From NCBI GenBank assembly GCA_030544235.1, contig CM060474.1:3425898-3489897 (forward strand): a DNA stretch of 64,000 bases, in the 5' to 3' direction. Each line of letters opens with the position of its first letter. The stretch's first letter is position 1. Source of the DNA: Lepturacanthus savala. Taxonomy: Eukaryota > Chordata > Actinopteri > Scombriformes > Trichiuridae. Below the pieces are notes generated by a model. It was not told the origin of the DNA, did not search any database, and saw only the letters and a list, made by a program, of their open reading frames with translations. A program made the translations under genes and the position numbers. This document shows positions 40,349 through 53,056 of the stretch, in pieces.

Positions 40349-40873
40349 AAGACAGGACTTTCCCTCCTGCGTCACACTCTGTGCCTGACGTCTGTGGGAC
40401 GGTTTCAGATGTTTACTCTGATTTAAATGAGCTTTTTCTATAACGCTCCGTTATTCCTCCTCCACAGAGAAAACTAAAATCACTTTTTGCTATTTGCAGC
40501 ATCAGATCTAATCAGAGTAATCTGAGAAACGAGCCTGTTACTTTTTTTTTCTCCTCTGGTGTGGGTGCGTTTGCTGAATAATTGAAGTAAATGGTGCATT
40601 TTCTCCTCTGTGTGTGTGTGTGTGTGTGTGTGGATTATGAGCTTCAGCATGAGCTCCTTGCAGATGTGAAAGTTGTATTTCCGCTGGGTTTATGTGGTCA
40701 TAATTAGCAGCTCCCATGTGACAGGGTGTGTGTGTGTGTGTGTGTGTGTGTGGAGCTGGTGTGAGCACACGCCTGTGAGCAGGGGTGTGCTTGTGTTTAC
40801 ATGACAGCCGACCAGGAAGGGAAGTGACGCAGGAGGCAGCGGAGGGGCGAGTGAGCTGCAGATGTTATGCTGC

Positions 40874-40876
<3 letters not shown>

Positions 40877-40940
<64 letters not shown>
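40877..40940. repeat. (GA)n microsatellite
   Basis: About 32 AG units. A second GA run with one break lies at 41,124-41,159. Both are followed by related words ('accacaaacagatataaaag' and 'actaacagataaaagactga'), suggesting a local duplication of about 250 bp. Confidence 0.92.
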
Positions 40941-40943
<3 letters not shown>

Positions 40944-43229
40944 ACAAACAGATATAAAAGACTTAGACCTGAACAAAGACTCTAATGTTATCCGTCAGAT
41001 TTTGCCCTCAAACCATTTTTTTTTTAAGATAGCCTGCGAGATCTTGATTTACAACTTTGGAATATATCAAACATCAGAGAAATTCCCCTTAAAAAGGGAA
41101 CAAAATGACCTCAAAAACAACAACGAGAGAGAGAGGGAGAGAGAGAGAGAGAGAGAGAGCACTAACAGATAAAAGACTGAGACCCGAACAAAGACTCTAA
41201 TGAGTAATAAGCTGCTTTAGACGCCTGCTGAAGCAGAAAGCTACAGACTCAGTTTAGAATCGATATATCATCACGTCTAGTTATGGAACGTGTTTACTTT
41301 AAAGTAGTGACACAGGCTTTTTGTTTGTCCAGAGTTGTTCTGCTGCTTGTCCCAGTTCGGGGCTGGTTTGCAGCTCGTGGTGACCTCACCATCTCTGTGG
41401 CTGGCCGCCACCACCTTAACCTTTCTTAGCTGTCGGGAGACTCTCATAACGGCCTCTGTAATTGACACTGCTCAAATATTTCCTCAGCAAATGGCGGCTT
41501 CCTGCGGGGATGGGAACCGGACTTGGGAAGACGGTTCATGAAAAGACCCATTGAGCCACCTGACAGAACCTATTATCCTGGGAATCAGTGGAGGGAAACG
41601 TCCACGAAAAATGGGTTTTCTCAGCGTTAGCTTCAAAGTGTCCTGACGTTAATATGGAAACAGATTCTCCTGCAGCTAACTGACATCATATTGTTAAAAC
41701 CTGTTAGTTCCTGACTTCAATAAAACATCCGTCAGAGCTTCAGGAAACTAAATGTTTGATTATAGACGTCTGGTTTGTTAACAGTGGTTTGGGCAGAAGG
41801 GTTTATCCTCTGAGGAGGAGGAATGTGTTTTGTTTTGTTTTTTTATTTTATTTGTGCTGATGAAATTCTGGCACTTAGTCCTGCAGCTAACTATTTAATA
41901 GTCAATCTATCGATAATAGTTTATTGTGATTCATTGATTGGATGTTTGGTTCATAAAAAGCTGAAGACGTGAAATCAAACTGACTCACCTCCATGTCCCA
42001 ATTAAGAATCATGTTGTTTTTTGTTTGAGTAGAAACATTTTAACATTAGAAAGCATTTTTAGCATCGTTTAACTATTTCATAAAAAATCTATAAAACATG
42101 AGCTGAAACATTTGTTTAGTTGCCAACTGCAATAGAGCTCTGGGTCAGGGGCTAAAATCCCATTTCATTGATGGGGGGGACAATAAACAGTACATTTAGA
42201 GAGAATCATTTCTGGATGGGACATGAAAAAACTACTTCGCCCTATCTTCTCTCTTCCTTTGCAACTTCCAATGCAGGCCTGAGCCCTCAGCATCTTCAAA
42301 TGTTTAAACAATGTTATTAAAAGTAATAATAGTAGCTATAGCAATGATCCATATTCAGTTATATTTATACGTAAGACAAATGAGATCATGAATCAATGAG
42401 GTAAAAACTAATTAAATCTTTCATGGAGGACCACATCTCCCCCTATTCTCCTTTCCGCCCTCCCTCTACGATAACTTCCATCGTTAGAGCTCGTTAATGA
42501 TCATTCGGTCTGACCTTAACCAGCAGACTGGTAAAAAGAGGCTGATTTGGACAGATTTTGAACAAATGGTGAGGTAAATGACTTACTGGCTTCTACATAT
42601 TAGCTTGTTGGGTTCTTCAACGTGGCTAGCAACTAGCTGAGTGTCAAAATTAGCCGTTAGCCACTGGACCCCCACCCACTGGAAAACAGCATCTGCAACA
42701 AACCACTTTGAGGAATGGGTGTGGGGGGGTTATCATTTTTCAACAATTAAGAAACACATTGTTTTACATTTAGCAGTGCTTGTATTGTTTGTGTGGGGGT
42801 GTTTTCTTTAATATTCAAAATTATTTGTTTGTCCCCCCCAAAGATTTTTTGGGGGGGACTTTGTTAAAGAGGGGTAATGGAGAGGACGTCACACAGCCCT
42901 GAAACCAAAGGTGCTGCCATTCTGGCAGTAATAAACGTTTGTGGAGTAAATCAATGGAGGGGAGATGCAGGTGTGTAATGAACGTGACAAAGTGATTTTC
43001 TCCAAGCCCATACATGTCCATCTTTATCAGTGTGTAATATTAGCTACAAACTGTAAAAGTCTAGAGGATGCATCTTACTTTGGCCGAGTTACATTCCTGT
43101 TTTCAGCGACAGAAAATAAATGCTCTTGAGTGGTGATTTGTTGTTTTCTTGATCGATCGGCCCATGGTTAAACAGATGAATCCATCCGAGTTAGACTATA
43201 ATGATGAATTAAATAATTATATATTACCT

Positions 43230-43560
43230 ATTCAGCTCCCCCAAAGACATCCCAGACCTGCAGCATCCTGACGAAAAATCAACTTGCTATGTCTGAAAGC
43301 AGCCTGGAGGCTTTATGGAGGGTGCAGTCTGGCTTTTTGATGAACATCCAGCAAAAAACATCACAGTATCCTCACTGGAATGGGAAGTGTCAAATCATCC
43401 CAGTTAACAGGCAGTGTCATGCTGAGATCTGGGTTTTTTGAGGGGCTGTCCCCGGTACTGATCTCTCACAGCGGATGTCGGATGATGATCTGTGCTGCCA
43501 CGGCGACCGGCTCAGGATCAGCCTAGAAAGGTTTATGACTAATAGCTTATCTGTTTACTG
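43230..43560. other. Unique GC-richer block, candidate noncoding element
   Basis: About 330 bp without simple repeats or a long frame, with balanced composition ('agcctggaggctttatggag', 'tgctgccacggcgaccggct') between AT-rich repeats. The candidate status is composition-based inference. Confidence 0.3.
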
Positions 43561-43864
43561 CTTTCTTTATTTCTTCCGCTTTCCTATTTCGTAAGGCAAA
43601 AAGAGCACAAAGCCCCAGCTTTTAGCTTTTAGATGGTAGAAAGTTGATCAGTTTTATCTGGATACTGCAGGTCTGGACATCCTATTCAGCAGAAGAGGCA
43701 TTATAAGGGTCATAACATCAAATTTATTTCGTTTTTTAAATCTACGTCATTGAAATTGAAGCAAGATCATGGCAATTCAGTCAGCTTGTAGTCTGCAGCG
43801 CTGAACATTTTACTGCCAAAATGGCAACTGCTCCACTAGACATCACGTGGAGTGACTCTATTGA

Positions 43865-43965
43865 CAGAAAATAATCAGATTTGAGAAACTGGAACCAGAG
43901 AATGTGACATTTTTATTCAATTAATGTAATAGTTGGAAACTAATCAATTAATTGACTTCTTTTCA
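43865..43965 (-). repeat. GATTAATC-type repeat fragment (reverse)
   Basis: Reads 'aataatcagatttgagaaac', 'tggaaccagagaatgtgaca' and 'ttaatgtaatagttggaaac', the reversed 5' half. Confidence 0.7.
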
Positions 43966-45555
43966 ACTCCTGTGCACATGTATGATCATCAGTCTGTGTC
44001 ACCAGGTGTGATTCGTGCATGTGAAGCCGTCACAGTTTGATTCTGATGTCACTCTTCTTGCTGCTGTGTATAAACTGCGTCTTGTTTGTGGTCAAACTGG
44101 TCAGTCTCAAAGCGGCCGTCGATGTTCAGGCTGCAGGAGGCGGAGCCGGCACAGGACAGATCTGGTTTGGCAGCGAGCTGCTTGGCAGCCGAGCCGCCTG
44201 GGGAGGACGTGAAATAAAACCTCAGCAGGGCAGCGAGCTAATGAAGCAGAAAACTGCCCACGTCTTTATTAGTGAGGATACAACAATAATCAACATTACA
44301 GTGTTTGTCTTACTGGTGTAGGATGTTTCTTTAACATAGACGTGTGTGTCTGCTGGTCTCAGCTGTTACAGATAGGACGAGGAGGAGGAAAAGCATCAGC
44401 ACAGACACACAATAAAGAAGAGTTGATGGTCTGAGTCGTCGCTGTGGTTCAGCAGGAAACTCTTGATAGTTTTGTGTTTCACAGCCTCCTCCTTCCTCTT
44501 TTTTTTTTACTGACACACAACGCTTAGACAGACGCTTTTTGCTTTGATTTGCAGAGAAAAACATCCAGAGGAGACAGGGCTGAAGAGTTAAAGGGTCAAA
44601 TGTGGATATTTTGGTTTCATATTTTAATTATTGTCTGTTTATATAAATTTGCTGTTTTTGCAGTGCAAAAGCAGCTAGTTAAAGCTGTAAAATAATACAG
44701 TCGCCTTCTCACACCTACCCCTCCCCTCTCCGCCGACACACCCACTCTGCTGTGATTGGCCGAGCCCTGTCGGACATGCCACGTTCCCTTGGAGAGCTGG
44801 GGTCGCTCGGAGAAATAAAAGCAAAAATTAAGAATAAAAAAAAAAAAGAAAATTATGAAACCAATTTAAAATCATTAAAAAAGCTAATATTTGGAAAATA
44901 GTCAAAGAAAATATTCAGATAAAAAAATAAATTGATGAAAAAAGCAAAAATTCAGAAATACAAAATTCATTTTATCGTTAAAAATATTTTGAGACAACAA
45001 TAAAAAGAAAATATTTAAAAATGTATAAAATGTAAATATGAAACCAGTTTTAATCATAAGAAATTTGGATTGTGAAAATTATATTTAAAAAATAATAAAA
45101 ACAAAATCAGAAAAAAATGTAATTGATTAAAAAAAGCAAGAAATACTTTAGAAATACTACATTTATTTTGAGGAAAACCTATTGTATGACAAAAAGTAAA
45201 TATGACAAAATTAAAATCCTAAGTGAAAATGACTTTACCTATGGTTTGTAAAATTTTGCAGCATCTAATGGAAAAGACTTGTCAGAAATTCTTGGGAAAC
45301 ATTTCATGATGCAAACAACTAATCCATGAATCATGTCAATAATCAATAGATTAATCAGAATAGTTGCAGCTCAAATCGTGATGTGGCCGAGTCACTTTGC
45401 AGCTTTTAACAGTCATGACAGTGGTTTTATCACTAAGTAAAACAGGAAGTAAACATGTTTCACCTCAGCAGGAGACGAGTTTGTTTCCTGCTTGTTGTCG
45501 CCTTCTTGCTCTGATGATTTTAAAGCAGCAGCGACCGTTTCTCCTCAGGTGAACA

Positions 45556-45622
45556 GCGTGTGACATGTGACGCGTGACATGTGGCGTGTGACATGTGATG
45601 TGTGACATGTGACGCGTGACGT
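45556..45622. repeat. Short tandem repeat of GTGACATGTGACG words
   Basis: Five to six units of 10-12 bp ('gtgacatgtgacgc', 'gtgacatgtggcgt'), CpG-containing and locally palindromic around CACATGTCAC. Confidence 0.75.
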
Positions 45623-45744
45623 GGAGGTTTGAAAGTTTTTATGAGTCAGTTAAAGGAGACAGATTCAGTTTCAGAGGAGGAGCAGAGTTTTCCTGCTGCA
45701 GCCAAGTAGGACAAAGGCGGCGAGGAGACATCTGAACCACTGAC

Positions 45745-45828
45745 AGGAGGAGGAGGGGAGAGGGAGAGAGAGAGAGAGGATGCCAATAATGTTACTGGAA
45801 TTGAGGGAGAGAGAAAGAGAGTGAAGAA

Positions 45829-45894
<66 letters not shown>

Positions 45895-45895
45895 T
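45745..45895. repeat. (GA)n-rich simple repeat
   Basis: Interrupted GAGA tract of about 150 bp with two long perfect runs after 45,825. Confidence 0.9.
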
Positions 45896-46036
45896 GATCT
45901 CAGACTCTGACACCTAAAACCTTGAGTTTCTTTTCCATCAGCCAGGAGACGCTGACCTTTTCCTTCACCACTGTAACTAGCACTGAAGGTCAGCGGAGAG
46001 GGGGCGGGGTCATCATAGGAGGGGGTGGAGTCTGAG

Positions 46037-46045
46037 TATGTGTGT

Positions 46046-46076
<31 letters not shown>

Positions 46077-46078
46077 GG
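46037..46078. repeat. (GT)n followed by a G homopolymer
   Basis: About 11 GT units followed by roughly 19 consecutive G. Such runs are slippage-prone, so the exact G count may be unreliable. Confidence 0.9.
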
Positions 46079-46263
46079 TTCTCCAGGCTGACGTCCAGCT
46101 CTTATCTGAGGTCATAAAGGCCTCAGGAAGTTCAAACTGTTCCTGTGTCACAAAACGCTGATCAGAGGATCTCTGTCTGTTTCCCCCCTCCTCCTCCTCT
46201 TTACTTCTCCTCCTTCTCTTTACTCCTCCTTCACCTCCTCCTCCTGCTCCTCCTTCCTCCTGT

Positions 46264-46277
46264 GTCCCCACAGCAAC
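46264..46277 (+). promoter_or_regulatory. RFX X-box-like site
   Basis: Reads GTCCCCACAGCAAC: perfect right half-site (AGCAAC), one mismatch in the left half, spacer 2. Confidence 0.3.
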
Positions 46278-46825
46278 CGTGGCGACAGGTCAGAGAACGA
46301 GCTGACAAGCAGGGACGAAGATAGAGAACATAAAAACACAGACGAACCAGTGGATGGAGCCTGTTTCTTAGGAGGAGGATGAGGAGGAGGAGGAGGTGCA
46401 GGGGGAACTGGAGATAAAACACCAGCTCCACTTCCTGCAAATTCACCACAAAAACCATTACAGACGTCTGTGATTCGGAGAAACCTCCTGATGATGCTGA
46501 TATTATCGTGGGATTTTTACCCACTTGTTAAATCCTCCCCTTCATCATCCCTCCTCTTCCTCGCCGGCGTTTACGTCAGCGAGTGGCCTAGATTGTCTAA
46601 ACGGACCTGAACACTTGCTGCTGTTTATAGCCTTTCCTCAGCCTCCCTGATGTAACATGGAGCAGTGACTTTCCCAGAAAAATAGTCCTGCTGCCCTTTT
46701 TCCTCCTCACAGAACAATGGAGGCGAAGCTGCTGCTCGTTACAGCTCAGACCGGCTCGTTCCCATCATTCCGGGGGATTTTTCCCTCTGTGGTTTGTCCA
46801 AGAAGTAAATTCTTACTTTTGATTT

Positions 46826-46828
<3 letters not shown>

Positions 46829-46893
<65 letters not shown>

Positions 46894-46912
46894 ACACACA
46901 CACACACACACA
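46829..46912. repeat. (AC)n microsatellite
   Basis: About 40 AC units with a single T substitution near 46,889. Confidence 0.95.
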
Positions 46913-47858
46913 GATTTTGACTTCACAGCCATTCTCAGTTAAAGTCGTACTAAATACTAGACCAATTTGGAAAAAATCAGTTTGTTCACCATTTTATCTT
47001 TTATTCCTAATTTAAATGATTATCATTGCATTTTTACAATATTAACACATTACATTTCTACACTTCTATTCTATTTTTATTACTATTATACTATTATTTA
47101 TTACTATATATATATATATAAATCATATATATATAAATCAAATGTAAAAAGTAAATTTGTATTTTTATAGATTTATTATTTACATAATAATAATAATTAG
47201 ATAATAATAGATTTAGTAGAACATAGAATAAAACATAGAAAGCATACTGATATGTTATAGTAAATTATGAGTCAAAGGATTCCTAATTAATGAATTTATG
47301 AATTTAAATTTCCCATTTTAATTTATTTCTTCTCTTTTTTATATTTCTATAGTTGTTGTTTTTTGCTTGTTTTTTGAACAGTATAGTGCTCTTGAGTGTT
47401 TTGGATGCTCTAATTGTAAAAAATAACAATAATAATTTAAATAATACAAAATAGAAAACTTAAATAAATAAAACAAATTAATAAGATTGAAGATTGAAAT
47501 ATGAGCTCAATTAAAACATACTTATGAATATTATTTTCCATTTCTAATGACTTTGTTTCATGAGATAAATGTTATGAACTTGGCCTTTAAAGCCAAAGGT
47601 TTCTACATCCTGACATTTTCTGGTCTCATATTCACTTTCCTGTGAGCTCTGCTTTGTTCTCTGCTACCTCCTGACTGAGATTTCTGTCTCTTTAGCAGCT
47701 AAATGCTACATATAGACATAAAAGGACCAAACAGGACAGTAAAACTGCAGGTTTTAAAACTAAAACAATGATCTAAAAAAGCTGTCGAAGAATAGTCGAA
47801 GAATGTAGAATGTTATAACACATGTCATGGCAATGTCTCTCTACATAAACCATCTCAA

Positions 47859-47859
<1 letters not shown>

Positions 47860-47892
<33 letters not shown>
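47860..47892. repeat. (GT)n microsatellite
   Basis: About 16 perfect GT units. Confidence 0.9.
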
Positions 47893-47896
<4 letters not shown>

Positions 47897-48016
47897 GAGC
47901 ATGTTCACTTCATAACAACAGTGTCACAGTGTCATCTTATTGATTTCTTCACTGAGTCCCTCTCCCTCTCTGTCTGGTCTATGTCTTTCTACCCCCCTCC
48001 CCCCTGCTCCTGCCTC

Positions 48017-48030
48017 GTTCCCACGGCAAC
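48017..48030 (+). promoter_or_regulatory. RFX X-box-like site
   Basis: Reads GTTCCCACGGCAAC: perfect right half-site (GGCAAC), one mismatch in the left half, spacer 2, in a GC-richer block. Confidence 0.35.
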
Positions 48031-48534
48031 ACATGGCTCTCAGTTACATAACAGCGGCACTCGCAGCGTGTTTGTGCATATGTGTGTGTGTCTGTAACTG
48101 CCCCCGGGCCTGGGAAATCAAACACAAACATGTGTGCACAGGTCTTTTCAGGTCCTGCAGAGTGTGTGTGTGCATGCACATGCGTGTGTGTATGTGTGTG
48201 TTTTCATGTGTGTGTTTAATTCACCTATGGCTGCAGCTTTTTTAATTTCCACTAGATGGGAACAAAGTGCAAGTAAAACATGTCTGTTCTCTGGCTGACG
48301 TCAGTTCATTGAGGTGATGAGTGATGGATGATGGGAGGATCTGTGTGTGTGTGAGTGTGTATGTGTGTGACTATGTGTGTGTGAGAGTGTGTGTGTGCTG
48401 CTTCATTCAGTTGGTGTCCTTGCTGTTGTTTGAGGTGTGAATGGGGATTAGTGTATGATTCAATAGTCAGGTAGACGTGTGTGGGAGTGTTTCACTCCCT
48501 CTCTCTCACACACACACACACATGCACACACACA

Positions 48535-48700
48535 AACCCAGTGTGGCCTCAGATCCCCTCTAATGGTGGTGGGCAGCCCCTGCAGGGAGGCCGAGCTGCT
48601 GTTCATTTCAATTAGAGCCAAGTCTGAGAGAGAAACCACACAGTTTTGCATTAATTCAGCTCATTTCATATTTATGAGGAAGAAACTTGAGAAAAAGCTG
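48535..48700. other. Candidate conserved noncoding element
   Basis: Unique sequence with homeodomain- and POU-like words close together ('catttcaattagagc', 'ttttgcattaattcagc'). Enhancer-like in texture, but conservation cannot be judged from one sequence. Confidence 0.3.
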
Positions 48701-49140
48701 ATTTTTTTTTTTTTTCACGCCAGTCAGTTAAAGTCATTGTTTCTGTGCCTAATGTGAGTAAATGTTTGATAAAAAGGAGGAAGATGATGTTGGTTGTGGT
48801 AAGGAGCTGTTCTCTTCCTGTTTATCTATGGGTGGATGATGCAGTTCGTGGCTGAGCTTCTTGTACAGTATGGGACTGTGGCAGCGAGGCAGTAAAAGCT
48901 GTTAATTGAAGTCGTCTTCTCTTTACGAGCCGAGTTGCTTCCCTGGTGTCAGCAGGTCCGAACCGGCCTCAATAAATCTAGACGAGCCAGCAGCTGCCGG
49001 CGACTCGTCTCCCGTAAAATTACTCCTGATGGAGGAAGACGCTGTTGGAATAAAGTGAAATTTCTAGGAGTGAAAACTAGGAGAATGTTATTAGATTTAA
49101 CTAAATCTCTCATCATCAATTTTTACTTTAATTGAATAAT

Positions 49141-49525
49141 TTATAGTTGCCAATTATTTCATTTATCATTTTCATTAGTCATTTTTAAGAAGAAAATGTC
49201 CAAATTCTCTGGTTCCAGTTTCTCTTCTCTGATTATTTCCTGGTTTCTTTAGTCTCTATAATAGTAAACTGATGATCTTTGGGTTGTGGACTGTTGGAAA
49301 TCAAAAGATTAATCAAATGTCAAAATAATCAATAGTTATATATAAGTATAAACTTGGCAAATTTCCAATAATTATACAATATTTAAGGAGGAAAACAGCA
49401 GCTAATAACCAGTTAAGAAGGTTCTCAAAGTGGGAACATTTTATATTTTAGACATTTTTATGAACCAAATGACAAATCAATTGATCATTTCAATAATCAA
49501 TAGATTAATTGAATATTAAAATAGT
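49141..49525 (+). repeat. GATTAATC-ended interspersed repeat with internal insertion
   Basis: Forward copy ('agaagaaaatgtccaaattc' to 'ggttgtggactgttgg'), then about 130 bp of foreign or diverged sequence. The family 3' end resumes ('acatttttatgaacc', 'gattaattgaatattaaaat'). Confidence 0.75.
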
Positions 49526-50767
49526 TGTTCATACAACAAAATGATGACATGACACTGCAACCTCAGAACGAATAAATTAACAACAATAAATCAATGGAAA
49601 TTATAGCTAAAATAAATTATTAGGATCCTAACAATATTTTGAAACATAATATAAATTTGACTTTCAATAGACAGTCTTTTATTTGATTTAAAATAAATGA
49701 TGTTTTTTAGCAATTTTAGAAAATCTAAGAAAATGTATCTTAGACTAGCGAGACAATACAGGTGAACATGATTTACCTAAAAGACCTGATGTTTGTGTTT
49801 TCGTATGAAAAGTTCTGATTAAATATGCAAATGAGGAGTTGTCTAATAATCGTAAATATGCAAACGTCTATTTTGTTAATATATTAGAAACAAGGGTTTG
49901 GCTATGTGTGTCACAAACAAATCCACTTTTGCCTTGTTTTTAGGGATAAATTCTTGTATAAATCAGGTTGTGAATAATATATGAAAAAACTTCTCTGTAT
50001 AAACCTTCAGAAAATATTCAGGAATCAGAGTTTAAAGTTTGGTGAGTAAAGTGAAGATTTCTGACTCTGACTCTGTGTTTTGAGAAAACATTAATTTGAC
50101 TTTGACTTTCTTGTTTCCTGATTGGCTGCTGATAGAAAGGATGTGACCATATGTGACAGGTTTGTGCAGGTGAAAAGCAGCTTTACAATGACACATACAT
50201 GTAGATTCTGAATATTGAAGACATAGAAGAGACATTTAAAAGAAATGTAAAGTTTGATCAGTGTATTTTTTTGTTTTTGCTGCTGTGTCTCGCCTCCATC
50301 AGGCCATCAGCCGCCTCTCAGATGAATGAATAACCTGGTTATTGAGTCGCAGCTTCATCTGAAGGAGCCTGAATGGTTGAAGGCATAAACACTTTTCCTT
50401 CCTGCTGTGACGCTCAGACTGTGACCTGAGCTCTATTTGTTGTCGTATCATTTCCTGGCTGCAGAGGCAGAGGTGGCGGTGACCTGTGAGCGGCGATAAC
50501 CTGCAGCCGCAACCGTTTAACCTGAGTCACCATGACACGAGGCGGCAGGAGGGACGGTGTGAAGAGGCACAGACTCAGGACAAAAGGGGCGAAGTGTGTT
50601 ATCAGACCCGGAGGTTGTTTTTCAGACAGAAAAGTTGTGCGGCGTTAATCCTGATATTAGCACGTGATTGGCTCCCTGAGTCGGCCTCCTGGCAGCCTCT
50701 GATTGGGCCGGATTCTTTGGTTTTCTCAGTCCACTCAGACAGGCAAAAGCACTGCCTCTTATGGCGT

Positions 50768-50781
50768 GTTTCCATAGCAAC
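50768..50781 (+). promoter_or_regulatory. RFX X-box-like site
   Basis: Reads GTTTCCATAGCAAC, one mismatch from the degenerate consensus. It lies in a CpG-containing block (50,640-50,830). Confidence 0.4.
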
Positions 50782-51439
50782 CGCACGGGGTGAGGGTGAG
50801 GAGGGAGGAGGGGTCAGGCGGCGTTGCCAGTGAAGCTCATAGGAGCCATTTCCTAATAAACAGGGTTTTATTGTCTGATTTCTGCTGTGTGAAGTGTAAA
50901 CACAGAATAAACCAGGAGAGAAGAGACTGAAGATATGAAAACTGCTTCACTTCACATTTCTGACTCTATGACTGTTGCTGCTCACTACGTTAGAGAGAAA
51001 TGTTAGACATGAACTGGTTAATGAAACCTTCACCTTTCTGCAACATTTCTGTTTTTAGTTTGAATTTATTGATAACCATTGGACTGATTGATCCATGATC
51101 AGCACAATGTGAAGAACAATGAGTTATTTCTTGAACAACTACTTGAAAATCTAATTCTCACTGGTGTTAGCTTAGTTTAGCTTTGTGTGAAGTGTGAATC
51201 AAGCAATTTTAGCATAATACACTAAAGTAAGAGAATGAACATAATAATATTTCTTTGTTTCATTCGTAACACACTTTTCATACAATTGAATCTCAGTGTG
51301 ACAGAAAATATTTTAAAAAATAGTTTAAAACTATTTGTAGCACAGAAAGCTATAATAAAGTTAATCTGAGTAAACACAAGCATAATAGTTAAAGATGAAA
51401 CACAATAAGCAAATTATAGAATAAAGAGAATAAATAGCT

Positions 51440-52020
51440 GACAGCAATTAATGCAGTCCTAATAACCTATACATTAGCATGTCGATATTGTATTGATGAG
51501 AATATTAGCTTGTTGATGCTGCAGCAACAGAACCGCTAGCATGCTACTGCTCGCTAAATGATATTCTCATCAGCAAGTTAGCTGTGTGTGAATTCAATAA
51601 TGTTAGAATATGTAAACAAGCTCTTATCTAATATATGAAAGATAACATGTAAACATAACCTCAGCATTAGCAGGTTGTTAGCGTTAGCATTGATTTAGCA
51701 CTGCTGTATCATAATAACAGTATCACACAACCACTAGCATCCTACCACTATCTAAATGACATTCCTATCAACCCAAGAGCTTTATAGTCAGTGTTAATTA
51801 GCCAAACTTAGCATGTTAACACACTGAAGTAAGCAAGTGAACATTTTTAACATAACCTAAACATTAGCATGTTGACGTTGTAATAATGAATAAGTTAACC
51901 TGTTGACATCAAAGCAGAAGAATTGCTAGCATGCTACTGCTATCTAAATGAAATTCCTATCAGCAGCTTATCTGTGTTTAGTGCTAATTAGCAAAATGCT
52001 AAACTAAGATAGTAAATATG
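51440..52020. repeat. Degenerate tandem repeat, about 195-bp unit, rich in TTAGC
   Basis: Three units align by eye: the word [ga]ctagcat[gc]ct begins at about 51,535, 51,733 and 51,925, giving spacings of 198 and 192 bp. Each is followed by '[ct]taaatga.att' and a 'cagc..gttagc..tgtg'-type segment. A partial fourth unit may continue to about 52,250. Confidence 0.75.
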
Positions 52021-52888
52021 TTAAATGTTTTACTAATTTAATGAAAATAATGATTTTGTATTATGTAATATTAATTAATAAAACATTTATTTTGTATTAT
52101 TTTGCTGGTACTGTAGGTTCCCCGACATGTTGTGGTACACGTTGCACTGCAAATAATATAACCTATATTAGCATGGTAACATTAATAATTATGATTATGT
52201 TAGCCTGTGAGTAGTTATCTAAAAGCACAGCTGTGTCATAACCTTACAGGACTTTTCTCATATTGGAATATAACCATCTTAAAGCTAATGTTTAATCTGC
52301 AGCATTGATACAGAAACACTCAACTGAGACAGCTTTTGTTTATTGAAGTTTTAAGATCTACTAAATTACAGACATTTAAGGGAATGTTTGCATGAACTTT
52401 GATGAGCAGTTGTGTTGCAGGTGTCCTGAGTTCAATCCGTGTGTCGACAGTGTCTACCTCTGTGTTCCCTTTCTTTTTGACTTCACTGTGTTTGTTTCAG
52501 TTTCACTATTAGACAGAAAGAACACTTTAAGCGTTTATATAGCAGGATTATTCATTTGACAGGAGCGCAGGAGGTTTTCTTCTTAAACAGTTTTCTGCCT
52601 GTGAATAATCAGTTTCAGTGTTAGGACCTGATGAGCTGTTCATCATTAAACCACCTCAGATCCTTCCTGTAAATCTTGCTACAGAATAGTAGCTGCCTGT
52701 CATGTTTTGTATTAAAGGGAAACTGCTGCAGACTCACAGGATTTCTAGAAAGCCTCCTTCCGATTAACTTGACGTTTGTGGGTGTTGTTTAAATCTCTTA
52801 GAGATCTAGGAGTTTCTCTCGCAGTGAGGTTAACATTTAGTGTTTATATTTAACCAGGATGTTTTATTTGGCAGATGGAATTTAAACT

Positions 52889-53056
52889 GGGCGGTTTGGT
52901 GGCGCAGTGGGTAGCGCTTTTGTCTCACAGCAACAAGGTCACAGGTTCAAGGACTCGGTCTGGGACCTTTCTGTGTGGAGTTTGCATGTTCTCCCTGTGT
53001 CTGTGTGGGTTTTCTCTGGGTTCTCCAACTTCCTCCCACACAGGCTGAAAACATGG
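52889..53056 (+). mobile_element. tRNA-derived SINE, 5' part
   Basis: The head has a Pol III A box (TGGCGCAGTGG, 52,900-52,910) and a B box-like GGTTCAAGGAC (from 52,944), followed by 'gtgtggagtttgcatgttct' and 'ccaacttcctcccacacagg'. The 3' half is missing. Same family as the copies at 53,357 and 55,524. Confidence 0.8.

Larger units (their letters stand above)
45500..52880. other. Gene-free stretch with mixed composition
   Basis: Simple repeats alternate with AT-rich DNA (46,980-47,560), GC-richer blocks (46,520-46,760, 48,535-48,700, 50,280-50,560, 50,640-50,830) and a TTAGC-rich tandem array. No supported gene on either strand. Confidence 0.6.

Noticed and set aside
52889..52960. A genuine tRNA gene
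   Set aside because: A and B box-like words are present but the acceptor stem does not pair, and the sequence continues into a SINE body shared with two other copies.
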